Shown here: piece after piece, positions 42,687-51,259 of the stretch
Position numbering within the stretch: the first letter of the stretch is position 1
Layout: each line of letters starts with the position of its first letter
Assembly (NCBI GenBank): GCA_002433075.1
Contig: DJHM01000015.1
Location: 60,757 to 124,756 of the forward strand
Direction of reading: 5' to 3'
DNA from: Latescibacteria bacterium UBA6620
GTDB lineage: Bacteria; Latescibacterota; UBA2968
Length of the DNA stretch: 64,000 nucleotides
The notes under the pieces: model-generated
Told to the model about the DNA's origin: nothing
The model's input: only the letters and a program-made list of their open reading frames with translations
Databases searched by the model: none
Position numbers and translations under genes: made by a program

Positions 42687-44705
42687 CTACCAAAGCACAC
42701 GAAACGTCTCCCTGGCCAGGGCTGTGTTTTCCGTCGCAAGATCCTTGACCCTCACGCGCACATCCCATCTTCCCGGGGGAACCGTGTTCAGATCGATATC
42801 GAAAAACACTGGTTCAGTAGGCGAGGACCCCCTGTGGTCGTAGCTCAACGCCGTCATCCATCGCGCCTTCCCCGGACTGCCGACTTCCGGAATCGACCGC
42901 AGTTGGTAGGTCACCTCATAGTGCGTCTCGCCACACTCGTCCTGAGCGAGATTGTAGATCTCGAAATAGATCGATCCTTTCGACGTCGAATCGTACCGCT
43001 TGAGCGGGTTGGGCAGAATCCTGAAATCGCTCCGTTGCTTCGTCCCAGTCCCGGGCACGACGCGCCGGGCAAGCAATACGGAGCTGACCTCCAGGCTGTC
43101 GGCATCGAAGGCGCGAACCCGGATCGAATCGCGAACCGACCCGATTTCGTGCGTATGCGGGTTCTCCGCCTCGACCGCGAAATAGTAGCTGCCCGGAGGC
43201 ACCTGGAAGTGTTCGCTCACGAAGTAGTAGTCTCGTTGTAACGCGTTCAGATGGATGCGGGGCAACCGGTTCACCCCCGACACAACTGTTTTAACGGTGT
43301 CCCAGGACGCGTCGAACAAGAAGACGCCCTTCCTCAGTTCAACGTCGGCATAGCCCGGTCCCTGCCCGGCCGACTCGACGCGACCTTCAGGGAGGGCGTA
43401 GTAGAACTCGACGCGGGTCTCCCCATCCTCACCCCGGAACTGCGCCAGCTGATGCGCAGGTCGATACCGGTCCCACGCGTAGGGATCCGGAAACTGCTCG
43501 TAGATCCGATCGAGAAAGTCCTTCTTCCGATCGGTCACCACGCGCCCGATCTTGCCTCCTTCGAAGATCCAGGCCGAGGAAATCAGATTCTTGAACCACA
43601 ACGTAAACCCTTCGTATCGCCAGACCTCCAGTCGGGCGCGGTTAAACTCTCCTGCACGGACCATACGGCGTTTCGGCGGACCGTATCGGATGTAGAGCTC
43701 ACCCCGGTCGGTCTCCCATCCCTTCAGGTCCTGGTGGGGATCGGCATAGCGCAGGTTTGCATAGGCGACTCGTCCACAATGCTCCATCAACCGTTCGTTC
43801 AAGGGTGACAGGAAGAGCGGATCGCGCTCGGTCCAGAACCCGTCTACCTTCTGCCCATCTGCATTTTCTCCTGCGAGCACCGCCCTGCGGATGAAGCTCT
43901 GCTCGTCCTCCGTGAGAAGATCGAAACCCTTCAGGAAATGGCGATAGGCCGTCTTCAGGCGTCGCTTGCCCTGGTAGCCCAGCCCAACCGAGAAATGGTC
44001 ATCCGCGTCCAGAGGTTCGCCCGGGTTCCACCGAAACAGGGCGATCATCTTGTCGTGCTCTCCCGCTTCGTGGTGAACCAGACCCAGAAGCTGCCTTGCC
44101 GGATCGTGAGTCGGCTCGATGGCCAGCAGGCGAGTCAGGTATCCCACCGCCTCTCGCTTCCGATCTTCACCGAAGGACCGCAGACTCAGCGGTAATTCCT
44201 CCCCGCCCGCGTATCCCACCGAGACAGTGCGATAGTTGCGGTCCATTCCCCTTGCCGCGTAGCGTCCCGCGTAATAGAGCGCACCGATCTGGTCCGGATC
44301 GACTTCCAGGGCTTTTCTCGCCTGCGTATTCGACAGCTCCAGGTCGTCGAGCTGCCACAACAGCTTCGCATAGGTCGCTCTGAATTCCGGATTCTTCCGA
44401 TCTCGGGCAATCGCGCCCTTCATCCAGAACTCCGCGTCCATCTGGTCGTCGGCCGACCCTTCCTCCATATACAGACGCGCCAGATCGTGATAGGCAGCCC
44501 CCGTCTGGTCGATCCGGATCGCCCGCTTCAGGTCCTGAACACGGTCGTCCATTTTTCGAGCCGTGTCCGCCGCCGTCGCTCTGAGCGAATCAACCTTCAC
44601 GCGGATGTCCCGGGCCTGAACGGAAAATGGGACTCCACAGAGTCCCATCACCACGATCCACACACCCACTGGAACCCACCCCGGCTTTAGGATGGATTTT
44701 TTCAT
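42687..44705 (-). CDS. secreted GWxTD-domain protein with TPR-like repeats
   Basis: A 672-residue exported protein starting at ATG 44705, six bases after GAGG. Signal peptide: KPGWVPVGVWIVVMGLCG followed by VPFSVQA. Residues 60-270 form TPR-like helices (AAYHDLARLYMEEGSADDQM and later). The GWxTD domain follows: FWTERDP near residue 290, then KGWETDRGELYIRYGPPKRR near 329-346. The C-terminal third is beta-rich (VPPGSYYFAVEAENP). GWxTD proteins occur in Acidobacteria, Gemmatimonadota, Latescibacterota and relatives; their role is unknown but the architecture suggests an envelope function. Confidence 0.85.
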   Translation of the reverse strand: MKKSILKPGWVPVGVWIVVMGLCGVPFSVQARDIRVKVDSLRATAADTARKMDDRVQDLKRAIRIDQTGAAYHDLARLYMEEGSADDQMDAEFWMKGAIARDRKNPEFRATYAKLLWQLDDLELSNTQARKALEVDPDQIGALYYAGRYAARGMDRNYRTVSVGYAGGEELPLSLRSFGEDRKREAVGYLTRLLAIEPTHDPARQLLGLVHHEAGEHDKMIALFRWNPGEPLDADDHFSVGLGYQGKRRLKTAYRHFLKGFDLLTEDEQSFIRRAVLAGENADGQKVDGFWTERDPLFLSPLNERLMEHCGRVAYANLRYADPHQDLKGWETDRGELYIRYGPPKRRMVRAGEFNRARLEVWRYEGFTLWFKNLISSAWIFEGGKIGRVVTDRKKDFLDRIYEQFPDPYAWDRYRPAHQLAQFRGEDGETRVEFYYALPEGRVESAGQGPGYADVELRKGVFLFDASWDTVKTVVSGVNRLPRIHLNALQRDYYFVSEHFQVPPGSYYFAVEAENPHTHEIGSVRDSIRVRAFDADSLEVSSVLLARRVVPGTGTKQRSDFRILPNPLKRYDSTSKGSIYFEIYNLAQDECGETHYEVTYQLRSIPEVGSPGKARWMTALSYDHRGSSPTEPVFFDIDLNTVPPGRWDVRVRVKDLATENTALARETFRVLW

Positions 44706-44784
44706 GGACACCTCATTCCCTGCAGAACGGCACACACCCGAGCTGCGGACATCTCCCTATCAACGGGTCCGTATTGCGCCTGAC

Positions 44785-45680
44785 TCAGACCCGGGCTTCT
44801 CGATCGATAAACGATTGTAGCCTGTCCAGAATCGCCATCACCGGCAAACAGGCCTCACAACTCGTCAACGGCTTGCGACCTTCTCGGATTGCGTGGACGA
44901 ACTCCGTGTCCTGGTCCACGATCCCGTTGCATCAGTGGCAATGGGATTCCCCTCGTGATCCGTCAGACCGGCTTTTCCCACCAGCAACGTCTCCTCTTCT
45001 CCGATGAATCGCCAGTCGGAGGAAATCGGTCCGTGGTTGTTGAAGGAGTGCGCCGAGGTCACCATACATCCCGCAGCCGTTCGTAGACTCATCGCAATGT
45101 CCATCGGAATCTTCAGATTACGATGATTTGGCCCCGCCTTCGCCCAGGTCTCGATCTCTGGCTCGTCGAAAAGCCAGTAGACGTAGTCGACCATATGGCA
45201 GGCCTGGTGCCACAGCAGTTCGTCGGTCCACGACCTCGGCTTGCCGAACATATTCGTGTTTTCGCGCCTGAAGAAATAGGTGTGCTGAACGATGTGGTGA
45301 AGGTCACCGCTGAGGACTCGACGACGAACTTCCCTGAGGGGGCCCAGGTACCGCTTGGTGTGACACACCATACAGACAAGACCCATTCCCTTCTCAACGG
45401 CGGCCACCCGCTTCGATTCTTCGAGGGTCAACCCCATCGGGATTTCGACCTCGACGTGTTTTCCCATCTTCATCGCCGTGATCGCCTGGTCTGCGTGGAC
45501 CTGATTCGGCGACGCCAGCAACACGGCTTCGACTCCGGGTTGCCCCAGACATGCCTCGAAATCGGTCGAGTAGTGAGGGATTTCCCACTCGGCTGCGAAG
45601 GCTGCCCCGTCCTATTCGACACCGTATGCCAGGCTCACGACCACCACACCTTCGCCCGCCAGACAGATCTTCAGGCTCAC
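44785..45680 (-). pseudogene. Gfo/Idh/MocA-family oxidoreductase, degraded
   Basis: Remnant of an NAD(P)-dependent sugar oxidoreductase. From GTG 45680 it reads VSLKICLAGEG then VVVVSLAYGVE, having lost about 15 residues of the dinucleotide loop, and meets an in-frame TAG at 45612-45614. The frame continues DGAAFAAEWEIPHYSTDF, VEAVLLASPNQVHADQAITA, GKHVEVEIPMGLTLEES (the EKP-like motif) and YWLFDEPEIETW. A one-base shift near 44919-44930 puts the last part (VDQDTEFVHAIREGRKPL, AILDRLQSFIDREARV) in another frame, ending at 44785. Three independent lesions indicate a true pseudogene. Confidence 0.85.
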
Positions 45681-45697
45681 GTCCTGCTCCTCAAACT

Positions 45698-46054
45698 TTA
45701 TCGAGTAACTTCCTTGCCGCCCTCTAGCCTCACGATTTTCGTCGTCCCGATCACGTATCGAACGAACGTGCCATCCCACATCTTTCCGTCCTTGTAGGTC
45801 CCTCTCCCGATCGCTTTGCCCCGCTTGTCGAAATAGGTCCACGTCCCGGAGGGCTCGTCCTTCGTGTAGTGCGCCTCCGTCTGCTTGGCCCCATCCGACC
45901 AGTAGTAAACCCACTTTCCCGTCTTCATCCCGTTACGGTAGGTGCCTTCCACTTTCACCTTTCCGTTCGGATGGTGGTCCACGTAGGCGCCGTCGCTCGG
46001 CCCACACCCCGCCTGGATCGTCAACATTACCGCAAGACCCAGAGCAAATTTCAT
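45698..46054 (-). CDS. MORN-repeat lipoprotein
   Basis: A 118-residue exported lipoprotein: signal peptide FALGLAVMLTIQAGC with a lipobox-like QAGC at residues 14-17. The rest is MORN-variant repeats: HPNGKVKVEGTYRNGMKTGK, WVYYWSDGAKQTEAHY, PSGTWTYFDKRGKAIGRGTY, KDGKMWDGTFV. Such repeats (YwqK-like) are common in FCB outer-membrane proteins. It sits between the broken Gfo/Idh gene and the thiamine-binding gene, all on the minus strand. Confidence 0.78.
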   Translation of the reverse strand: MKFALGLAVMLTIQAGCGPSDGAYVDHHPNGKVKVEGTYRNGMKTGKWVYYWSDGAKQTEAHYTKDEPSGTWTYFDKRGKAIGRGTYKDGKMWDGTFVRYVIGTTKIVRLEGGKEVTR

Positions 46055-46079
46055 TTCCGATTTCCAATCCTTACCAGGT

Positions 46080-46382
46080 TCAGGATTCCAGCTTTTCGTT
46101 CACGCTGTCGATCTTGTCCTGCATCGTTTGCTGTCGGTCTGTCCTCGTTCCCACCTTGATGGTCGTCGAAATTCGGGGAGCTCCCATTTCGTGCACCACT
46201 TCGTGGCAGCGCTTGATCGCCTCGAACACCGTATCCAGATCGCCTTCGATATTGGTCCCGTATGCGTGAAGTCGCACCTCGAGACCCGCCTCCCGGAGAA
46301 CGTGCTCACAGACGGCCACATACTCTGAGACACTTACACCGACGCCTATCGGCACCACACACAGATCGGCAATCGCCCTCAT
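46080..46382 (-). CDS. MTH1187/YkoF-like thiamine-binding protein
   Basis: A 100-residue ferredoxin-like-fold protein of the MTH1187 family (DUF77). Recognised by AIADLCVVPIGVGVSVSEYV, LRLHAYGTNIEGDLDTVFEA (the highly conserved Y-G-T-x-x-E-G-D motif) and HEMGAPRISTTIKVGTRTD. Family members bind thiamine or hydroxymethylpyrimidine-type ligands. A striking symmetric site lies about 30 nt upstream of the start. Confidence 0.87.
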   Translation of the reverse strand: MRAIADLCVVPIGVGVSVSEYVAVCEHVLREAGLEVRLHAYGTNIEGDLDTVFEAIKRCHEVVHEMGAPRISTTIKVGTRTDRQQTMQDKIDSVNEKLES

Positions 46383-46407
46383 CGTAGATCTCCGAAATCA
46401 AGTTTGC

Positions 46408-46429
46408 ACGACGTCATCGTGACGTCATT
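46408..46429. promoter_or_regulatory. operator-like GACGTCAT direct repeat/palindrome
   Basis: GACGTCAT occurs twice with an 11-base period (about 46410-46417 and 46421-46428), i.e. one helical turn. At the same time GACGTCA-TCG-TGACGTC is a perfect palindrome. It lies in the 62-nt gap between the M29 peptidase gene and the thiamine-binding gene, where a repressor could act. No binding protein is known. Confidence 0.4.
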
Positions 46430-46444
46430 CAGCCGTGCTTTAGC

Positions 46445-47686
46445 TCAGGTCTGAACCTCAAACGCCCATTCGCCATTCCGCATCACGGGTTCTCGCGCGC
46501 CGTCCGCGGACAGGCCGTCGATGTCCATACGATTCGACCCAATCATAAAGTCGACGTGGACCACACTCGTGTTGCCCCCTGCCTCGTTGAGTGCCGCGTC
46601 TTCCATCCCCGCGCCCCGCTGCAGACAGATGCTGTACGCGCGACCCAGAGCCACGTGACTCGATGCATTCTCGTCGAACAGGGTGTTGTAGAACAGGATC
46701 CCCGTCTGCGAGATCGGTGAGCTGTCCGGCACCAGCGCGATCTCCCCCAATCGCCCCGCTCCATCGTCTGTTTCCACGAGCTTCTTCAGTACGGCTTCAT
46801 TCGCCTTCGCGCTCACATCGACGACCTTGCCTTCCGCAAAAGTCACAGTGAAATCCTCGATGAGCGCCCCGCTGTAATTCAATGGTTTCGTTGATGCCAC
46901 CGTACCGTCCACCCGTCGACAGTGGGGCATCGTAAAGACCTCCTCCGTCGGAATGTTCGGCGCAAACACGATCCCCGCTTCGCTCTTTTCAGCCGCACCG
47001 CACCACAGATGTCCCTCGGGCAGACCCACGGTCAGATCCGTTCCCTCCGCAGTGTAGTGGAGCGCATCATAACCTTTCGCGTTCAGGTAGGCCCGCCGTC
47101 GTTCCAGTTCCTTGATGTGAACCTGCCAGGCTTCCGTGGGATCCGGGAGATCCACGCGACAGGCACTGAAGATTGCATCCCACAGCCTTTCAACCTGCTT
47201 TTCGGGTTTCACGTCGGGAAACACGCGAGCCGCCCACGGTGAAACGGCCGCAGAGGTCACGCACCAGTTGATCGCGCTTCGCGAAATCAGCTTGCCGAAC
47301 GGCTCGCCTTTCTGGGCCTCGATCTTTCTCACCTTCGCGATGAGGTCCGTGTCCTGGCCCTTCAGTAGGTCCGGATCGTTCCCTGAGATGCTCAGGAACG
47401 CGTCCCCACGTTCGGCGCAAGAGAGCAGGCCGTCCATTCGCCAATCCGGATACTCTTCGAAGGAATCTCGGGGAGCGTGTTCCAGACGAATACGTTGCAG
47501 GTGTTCGTCGGACCAGATGACGTCCACGTAGCGACAACCGGAGTCATACGCCGCTGCCACGACCGCCCGTGTCAGCTCCACGGCTTCGATGGGCGCCCGT
47601 ACGACAAGCCTCTGGTCGGGCTGGACGTTCAGTCCGACCCTCACCGTCAGCTCTGCATATCGGGCAAGACGCGCTTCGAACGACAA
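46445..47686 (-). CDS. M29-family (thermophilic) aminopeptidase
   Basis: A 413-residue metallo-aminopeptidase of the AmpS/PepS clan. Characteristic blocks are FEARLARYAELTVRVGLNVQ then PDQRLVVRAPIEA, YTAEGTDLTVGLPEGHLWCG, IPTEEVFTMPHCRRVDGTV, GRLGEIALVPDSSPIS, NASSHVALGRAYSICL and HVDFMIGS. These supply the two-metal ligands (Glu, Glu, His, His, Asp). It is cytoplasmic and releases N-terminal residues from peptides. It stands downstream of a metallo-beta-lactamase-fold gene on the same strand with a 9-nt gap. Confidence 0.92.
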   Translation of the reverse strand: MSFEARLARYAELTVRVGLNVQPDQRLVVRAPIEAVELTRAVVAAAYDSGCRYVDVIWSDEHLQRIRLEHAPRDSFEEYPDWRMDGLLSCAERGDAFLSISGNDPDLLKGQDTDLIAKVRKIEAQKGEPFGKLISRSAINWCVTSAAVSPWAARVFPDVKPEKQVERLWDAIFSACRVDLPDPTEAWQVHIKELERRRAYLNAKGYDALHYTAEGTDLTVGLPEGHLWCGAAEKSEAGIVFAPNIPTEEVFTMPHCRRVDGTVASTKPLNYSGALIEDFTVTFAEGKVVDVSAKANEAVLKKLVETDDGAGRLGEIALVPDSSPISQTGILFYNTLFDENASSHVALGRAYSICLQRGAGMEDAALNEAGGNTSVVHVDFMIGSNRMDIDGLSADGAREPVMRNGEWAFEVQT

Positions 47687-47695
47687 GTTAAATCC

Positions 47696-48337
47696 TCAAG
47701 TGAGCGGGAAATAGGTCACAGCAGGTGGGCCCGTCGACGTCGACTGTCCGGAAGCGAGAAGAGCTTCGAAGGCCGTTCTTCCGGTATCGATCAAAGGTTC
47801 CCCGTGCCCGGGGCAAAGGTGAGTAAAGGGGGTTTCCAGGAGGTGGGACAACGTCTCCGGCGGATTGGGATGTCCGGTCGGGTGTCCGCCGATCGTCATC
47901 CCATCGGGCGCCCATTTGGCGGCGCAACCCACGCAGTCGGCCGTGAACAGGATGCCCCCGTGGACGGCGGAATGGAGGGCTTGCTCTCCGCGCGTCAAGC
48001 CGGGGACGCCAATCGCGCGCAATCCGCCTAGAAGCAGGTCGCCGTCGCCGTACGTCTCGAAGTCTTCGAGATCTTCGATCATACACAGATCCCGTTCCGG
48101 CACATAAACGGGCACGCCGTATCGCTTGCCGAACAGCCGCGCCGACCGCTCGTGCCATCCGATCGTCACGATCACGGCCAGGATGTCATCCGCCGTATCA
48201 ATCGGAACCAGACGCGAGGATTCGATCGGATCGATGATCACGCTGCCCGAATCCGTCCGCAGGAAGTAACACTCCAGCGGCCAGATACCTGGCCAGATCA
48301 CCGTCCAGTGCCACAACCCTGGCAGAATTTCCTTCAA
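47696..48337 (-). CDS. divergent metallo-beta-lactamase-fold hydrolase
   Basis: A 213-residue protein with the MBL outline: ILPGLWHWTV, SGSVIIDPIESSRLV (first Asp strand), ILAVIVTIGWHERSARLFGK in place of the usual HxHxDH motif (only WHERSA remains), VHGGILFTADCVG, and the late HLCPGHGEPL that provides a His. The loss of HxHxDH suggests weak or different metal binding. It probably is co-transcribed with the M29 aminopeptidase. Function unknown. Confidence 0.68.
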   Translation of the reverse strand: MKEILPGLWHWTVIWPGIWPLECYFLRTDSGSVIIDPIESSRLVPIDTADDILAVIVTIGWHERSARLFGKRYGVPVYVPERDLCMIEDLEDFETYGDGDLLLGGLRAIGVPGLTRGEQALHSAVHGGILFTADCVGCAAKWAPDGMTIGGHPTGHPNPPETLSHLLETPFTHLCPGHGEPLIDTGRTAFEALLASGQSTSTGPPAVTYFPLT

Positions 48338-48376
48338 GGTTTACTCTCTAAGGATGATAAGACCGTGACCACACCT

Positions 48377-48512
48377 GCCCGCCTCGCCGTAGCTCGCAGA
48401 GCGAAGGCGGGCTCTCCCTCACTCCTACCGGTCGACCGTAGCCTTAATGGAGGCGATGGCGAAAGGTCCACCGTCTACCGCCCGCCTTGCCGAAGCTTCA
48501 GCGAAGGCACGT
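48377..48512. repeat. pair of REP-like palindromic elements
   Basis: The 183-nt gap has no gene. Element one (48377-48412) pairs GCCCGCCTCGC with GCGAAGGCGGGC. Element two (48480-48511) begins GCCCGCCTTGCCGAAGCTTC and ends AGCGAAGGCACG. They share the core GCCCGCCT...GCGAAGGC, a palindrome class that recurs in many environmental bacterial genomes. They may stabilise or terminate transcripts. Confidence 0.6.
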
Positions 48513-48520
48513 CTACCGAA

Positions 48521-49666
48521 CTACCAATCCGCTACACTACCGTCCGATTCATAGAAGAACTCCCCACCCAGTTCTTCTTCATAGATCCCGCAGTCCTGTT
48601 CCGCTTCCTTCTCATCGATCTCGAAACCCAATCCCGGCTTCGTCGGCAGATCGATGTGCCCGTCCCTCACGACCCAAGGATCCTTGAGCAACCCTTCACC
48701 CAGACCCACGTCGACCTGCTCCTGAATCAGGAAATTGGGAACGACGGCATCGACCTGCATACACGCGGAGAACGCCACCGGGCCGATCGCGCAGTGCGGC
48801 ATAATGTGCATATAGTAGACCTCGGCCATATTCGCGATACGCTTGAGTTCCGAGATCCCGCCTGCGTGAGAACCATCCGGCTGGAGGTAGGACACCGCCT
48901 GCTTCTCGAAGATTTCCCGGAATTCCCACCGGGACAAAAGGCGTTCGCCCGTCGCGATCGGAAAGGTCACCTTCTCCGAAACGGCCTTCAGAGCATCTGC
49001 GTTTTCCTGAGGAATCGGCTCTTCGACGAACATCGGCCGCATCCCCTTCAGTTCCTGACAGATCTCGACCGCCAGGCCGGGTGTCATTTTCCCATGGAAG
49101 TCGAACGCAAGCTCGCAGTCGTCCCCCACCCACTCGCGCATAGTGTACGCCTTCTTCACAAAGGCATCGATCACGGCCGGCGGTTCGTGAGCTCGCCACT
49201 TCCCCCCTGGTCCCGCCTTGAATGCCTTGTAGCCACCTTGTTTCTGAAGTTGCTCCAAACGCGCTTTCGACTGAGCGAGCCCTTCATCCGAGTCGTCTCG
49301 GATACCCCAGTGGGCGTACACCCGGATTCGATCCCGAACCGGTCCCCCCATCAACTGGAACGAGGGTACCCCGAAGTGTTTACCCGCGATATCCCACAGC
49401 GCCTGGTCGATGCCCGACAAGGCAGACATCAACACGTTTCCTCCGCGGAAAAAAGCAGATCGATAGATGTGTTGCCAGTGATGCTCGATCCGCAGAGGGT
49501 CCTTGCCCATCAGGTAGTCTGCCAGCTCTTCGACCGCAGCGTGTGTGCTCTTCGGCTTTCCCTCGAGCGTCGTCTCCCCCCACCCTACGAGGTCGTTATC
49601 CGTCGTGATCTTGATCAGCCGCATCCGTCTGCGGGGAAAGAACTGCTCGATCTTCGCGATTTTCAT
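48521..49666 (-). CDS. dgoD: galactonate dehydratase-like enolase-superfamily enzyme
   Basis: A 381-residue mandelate-racemase-subgroup enzyme most like D-galactonate dehydratase. MKIAKIEQFFPRRRMRLIKI leads the cap domain; SALSGIDQALWDIAGKHFGV is conserved. Metal ligands appear in LAFDFHGKMT (Asp), MFVEEPIPQEN (Glu) and IATGERLLSR (Glu); YMHIMPHCAIGPV brings the catalytic His. Substrate assignment is by resemblance only. It starts a minus-strand series with a sugar isomerase, ThuA and PhyH gene (28-34 nt spacing in part), which looks like a sugar-acid catabolic unit. Confidence 0.82.
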   Translation of the reverse strand: MKIAKIEQFFPRRRMRLIKITTDNDLVGWGETTLEGKPKSTHAAVEELADYLMGKDPLRIEHHWQHIYRSAFFRGGNVLMSALSGIDQALWDIAGKHFGVPSFQLMGGPVRDRIRVYAHWGIRDDSDEGLAQSKARLEQLQKQGGYKAFKAGPGGKWRAHEPPAVIDAFVKKAYTMREWVGDDCELAFDFHGKMTPGLAVEICQELKGMRPMFVEEPIPQENADALKAVSEKVTFPIATGERLLSRWEFREIFEKQAVSYLQPDGSHAGGISELKRIANMAEVYYMHIMPHCAIGPVAFSACMQVDAVVPNFLIQEQVDVGLGEGLLKDPWVVRDGHIDLPTKPGLGFEIDEKEAEQDCGIYEEELGGEFFYESDGSVADW

Positions 49667-49694
49667 TCAAACTCCCTCATCCAATCGTGGACCG

Positions 49695-50522
49695 CTACCC
49701 CACCTTCTCCCGCGCCTCGCTCAGGTATCCGAAGCAACGTTCTGCCACTTCCCATCCCTGAAATCCTTCCGCGCGCCAGAACTGCCCGCTGATTTCGACC
49801 GTGATCGGGACGTCCAGGACCGACGCCTTGACCGCCCCCAGATAGTCGACAAGGTCAAGACTTCCCTCCCCGGGGAGAGCGAACTGAACCTTGCCATCGA
49901 CCATCGCACCATCTTTAACGTGGGTGTGCACGGAGTAGGGGGCGCAGAGATCGACGCAATGCTGCAGGTCCATCCCCAGGACGTGAAAATGACTGTGGTC
50001 GAAGTTCAACCGAACCGAAGGACGGTCCACCGCTTCAACCAGCCACACGGCCTTTTCTGGCGAATCCAGTTCCTGTCCCACGTGCGCCTCGACGGCAATC
50101 GTCACGCCGTGGTCGTCCGCGATACTCGCGTACCGCACCAATCGAGCGGCCACGTCCTCTTTGACTTCATCCCACTCGGCCCGTTGGCCTCCCAGCGTGG
50201 ACGTCACCACGGGTGTCCGGCCGTCGAAACAGAGATCCCGAGCCAGCTGACACGTCTCCGCGAAGACTGCAGACTTTGCTTCTACGTCTTCGCCCTCTCC
50301 ACACAGGTGGATCAGGTGCATCATTACCGGGGAGAAAAAATCGGCTTCCTGATAAGCCTCCCGGATGCGGGCCCGTGCTTCCCCGTCCAGCTTGCTCGGA
50401 GCCGTCGGCCAATCATCTCCCACATTCAGTTCCAGCCCCTCGTACCCGATTTCTCTGACACGCGGAATGACTTCAAAGATGTCATACGGCTGCAGCGCGT
50501 ACGTGCTGTAAGCCAGCTTCAT
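49695..50522 (-). CDS. sugar phosphate isomerase/epimerase (xylose isomerase-like TIM barrel)
   Basis: A 275-residue AP-endonuclease-2/IolE-type TIM barrel. Typical signals: MKLAYSTYALQPYDIFEVIP, YEGLELNVGD, VTIAVEAHVGQELD (metal Glu), VRLNFDHSHFHVLGMDLQ (metal Asp/His), SVHTHVKDGAM (His) and a C-terminal Glu (PITVEISGQFW). It is encoded 28 nt upstream of the DgoD-like gene and 33 nt downstream of ThuA, so it is likely in one operon with them. The sugar is unknown. Confidence 0.85.
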   Translation of the reverse strand: MKLAYSTYALQPYDIFEVIPRVREIGYEGLELNVGDDWPTAPSKLDGEARARIREAYQEADFFSPVMMHLIHLCGEGEDVEAKSAVFAETCQLARDLCFDGRTPVVTSTLGGQRAEWDEVKEDVAARLVRYASIADDHGVTIAVEAHVGQELDSPEKAVWLVEAVDRPSVRLNFDHSHFHVLGMDLQHCVDLCAPYSVHTHVKDGAMVDGKVQFALPGEGSLDLVDYLGAVKASVLDVPITVEISGQFWRAEGFQGWEVAERCFGYLSEAREKVG

Positions 50523-50555
50523 TCCATACCCCTCGTTCCGGCTCCTCCTCGAGCC

Positions 50556-51200
50556 CTAAATTTCACCCGCCGTCCAACGAATGCCTCGAGCCAGGACAGT
50601 CCTGAAGTGCTCGTCTGACCAGGTCTGATCGTCGTGGCCGAAAACATCGTTGAACACGCGCGCGTCCTCGTACTGTCGCGTCCAAGCCATTGTTGACATA
50701 CTCTCCGGATGGTCGACGGTCAACAGAATGTCGTTGTCTTCCGGTCCCACGTTCCCGAAGTCATACGTCTCATCGACCATTTCCCAATCGGACAGTCCCT
50801 GCGTAATCGGGTGACTCGTTTCCTCCACGTGAACCCCGAGGGTCTCATCGTGGCTGAAACCGTCGATTGTTCGATCCGTCATCCCGACCATCGCGTCCCA
50901 CGTCGGATCCTGCTTGAAGGCCAGGATCCCGTGGTGCAGGATTACGTGTCCCGGCCCTTCAGCGAGTGAATCGATCGCCGGGCGAACGTACCTGCCGAAA
51001 GCCTCAGGCGCCTCCTTGTGCATATTGTAAAAGACGAGCGCGTCGTAACGTCGCCCGTACTTTTGAAAGTCCGCAGCCCATTCTTCAAGAGACTGCAGAT
51101 AGCAATCCATCCCGTCGATCGATCGGAACAGTCGATGAAACCCGATCACATCGAACGAATGCCCCCCTGTAATCACCCCAACCTTCAAGTCACTCATCAC
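50556..51200 (-). CDS. ThuA-domain (trehalose utilisation-like) protein
   Basis: A 214-residue class I glutamine-amidotransferase-like fold protein of the ThuA family. The diagnostic motifs are LKVGVITGGHSFDVIGFHRL, YDALVFYNMH, GHVILHHGILAF (nucleophile-elbow position with His), and FNDVFGHDDQTWSDEHFRTV near the end. ThuA proteins are widespread in sugar-degradation loci of FCB and Planctomycetes bacteria, and help oxidise disaccharides in some systems. Here it lies between a PhyH gene and a sugar isomerase gene on the minus strand. Confidence 0.88.
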   Translation of the reverse strand: MMSDLKVGVITGGHSFDVIGFHRLFRSIDGMDCYLQSLEEWAADFQKYGRRYDALVFYNMHKEAPEAFGRYVRPAIDSLAEGPGHVILHHGILAFKQDPTWDAMVGMTDRTIDGFSHDETLGVHVEETSHPITQGLSDWEMVDETYDFGNVGPEDNDILLTVDHPESMSTMAWTRQYEDARVFNDVFGHDDQTWSDEHFRTVLARGIRWTAGEI

Positions 51201-51259
51201 AAAACCTCATCAAGGCGAAGCCCCGCCCTTCTTCTCTACTTCTCTACTTTCCACGGTTT

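Noticed and set aside
48152..49792. 546-residue open frame on the plus strand
   Set aside because: It is antisense to the galactonate dehydratase-like and neighbouring genes, has no family-like motifs and reflects GC-rich codon bias.
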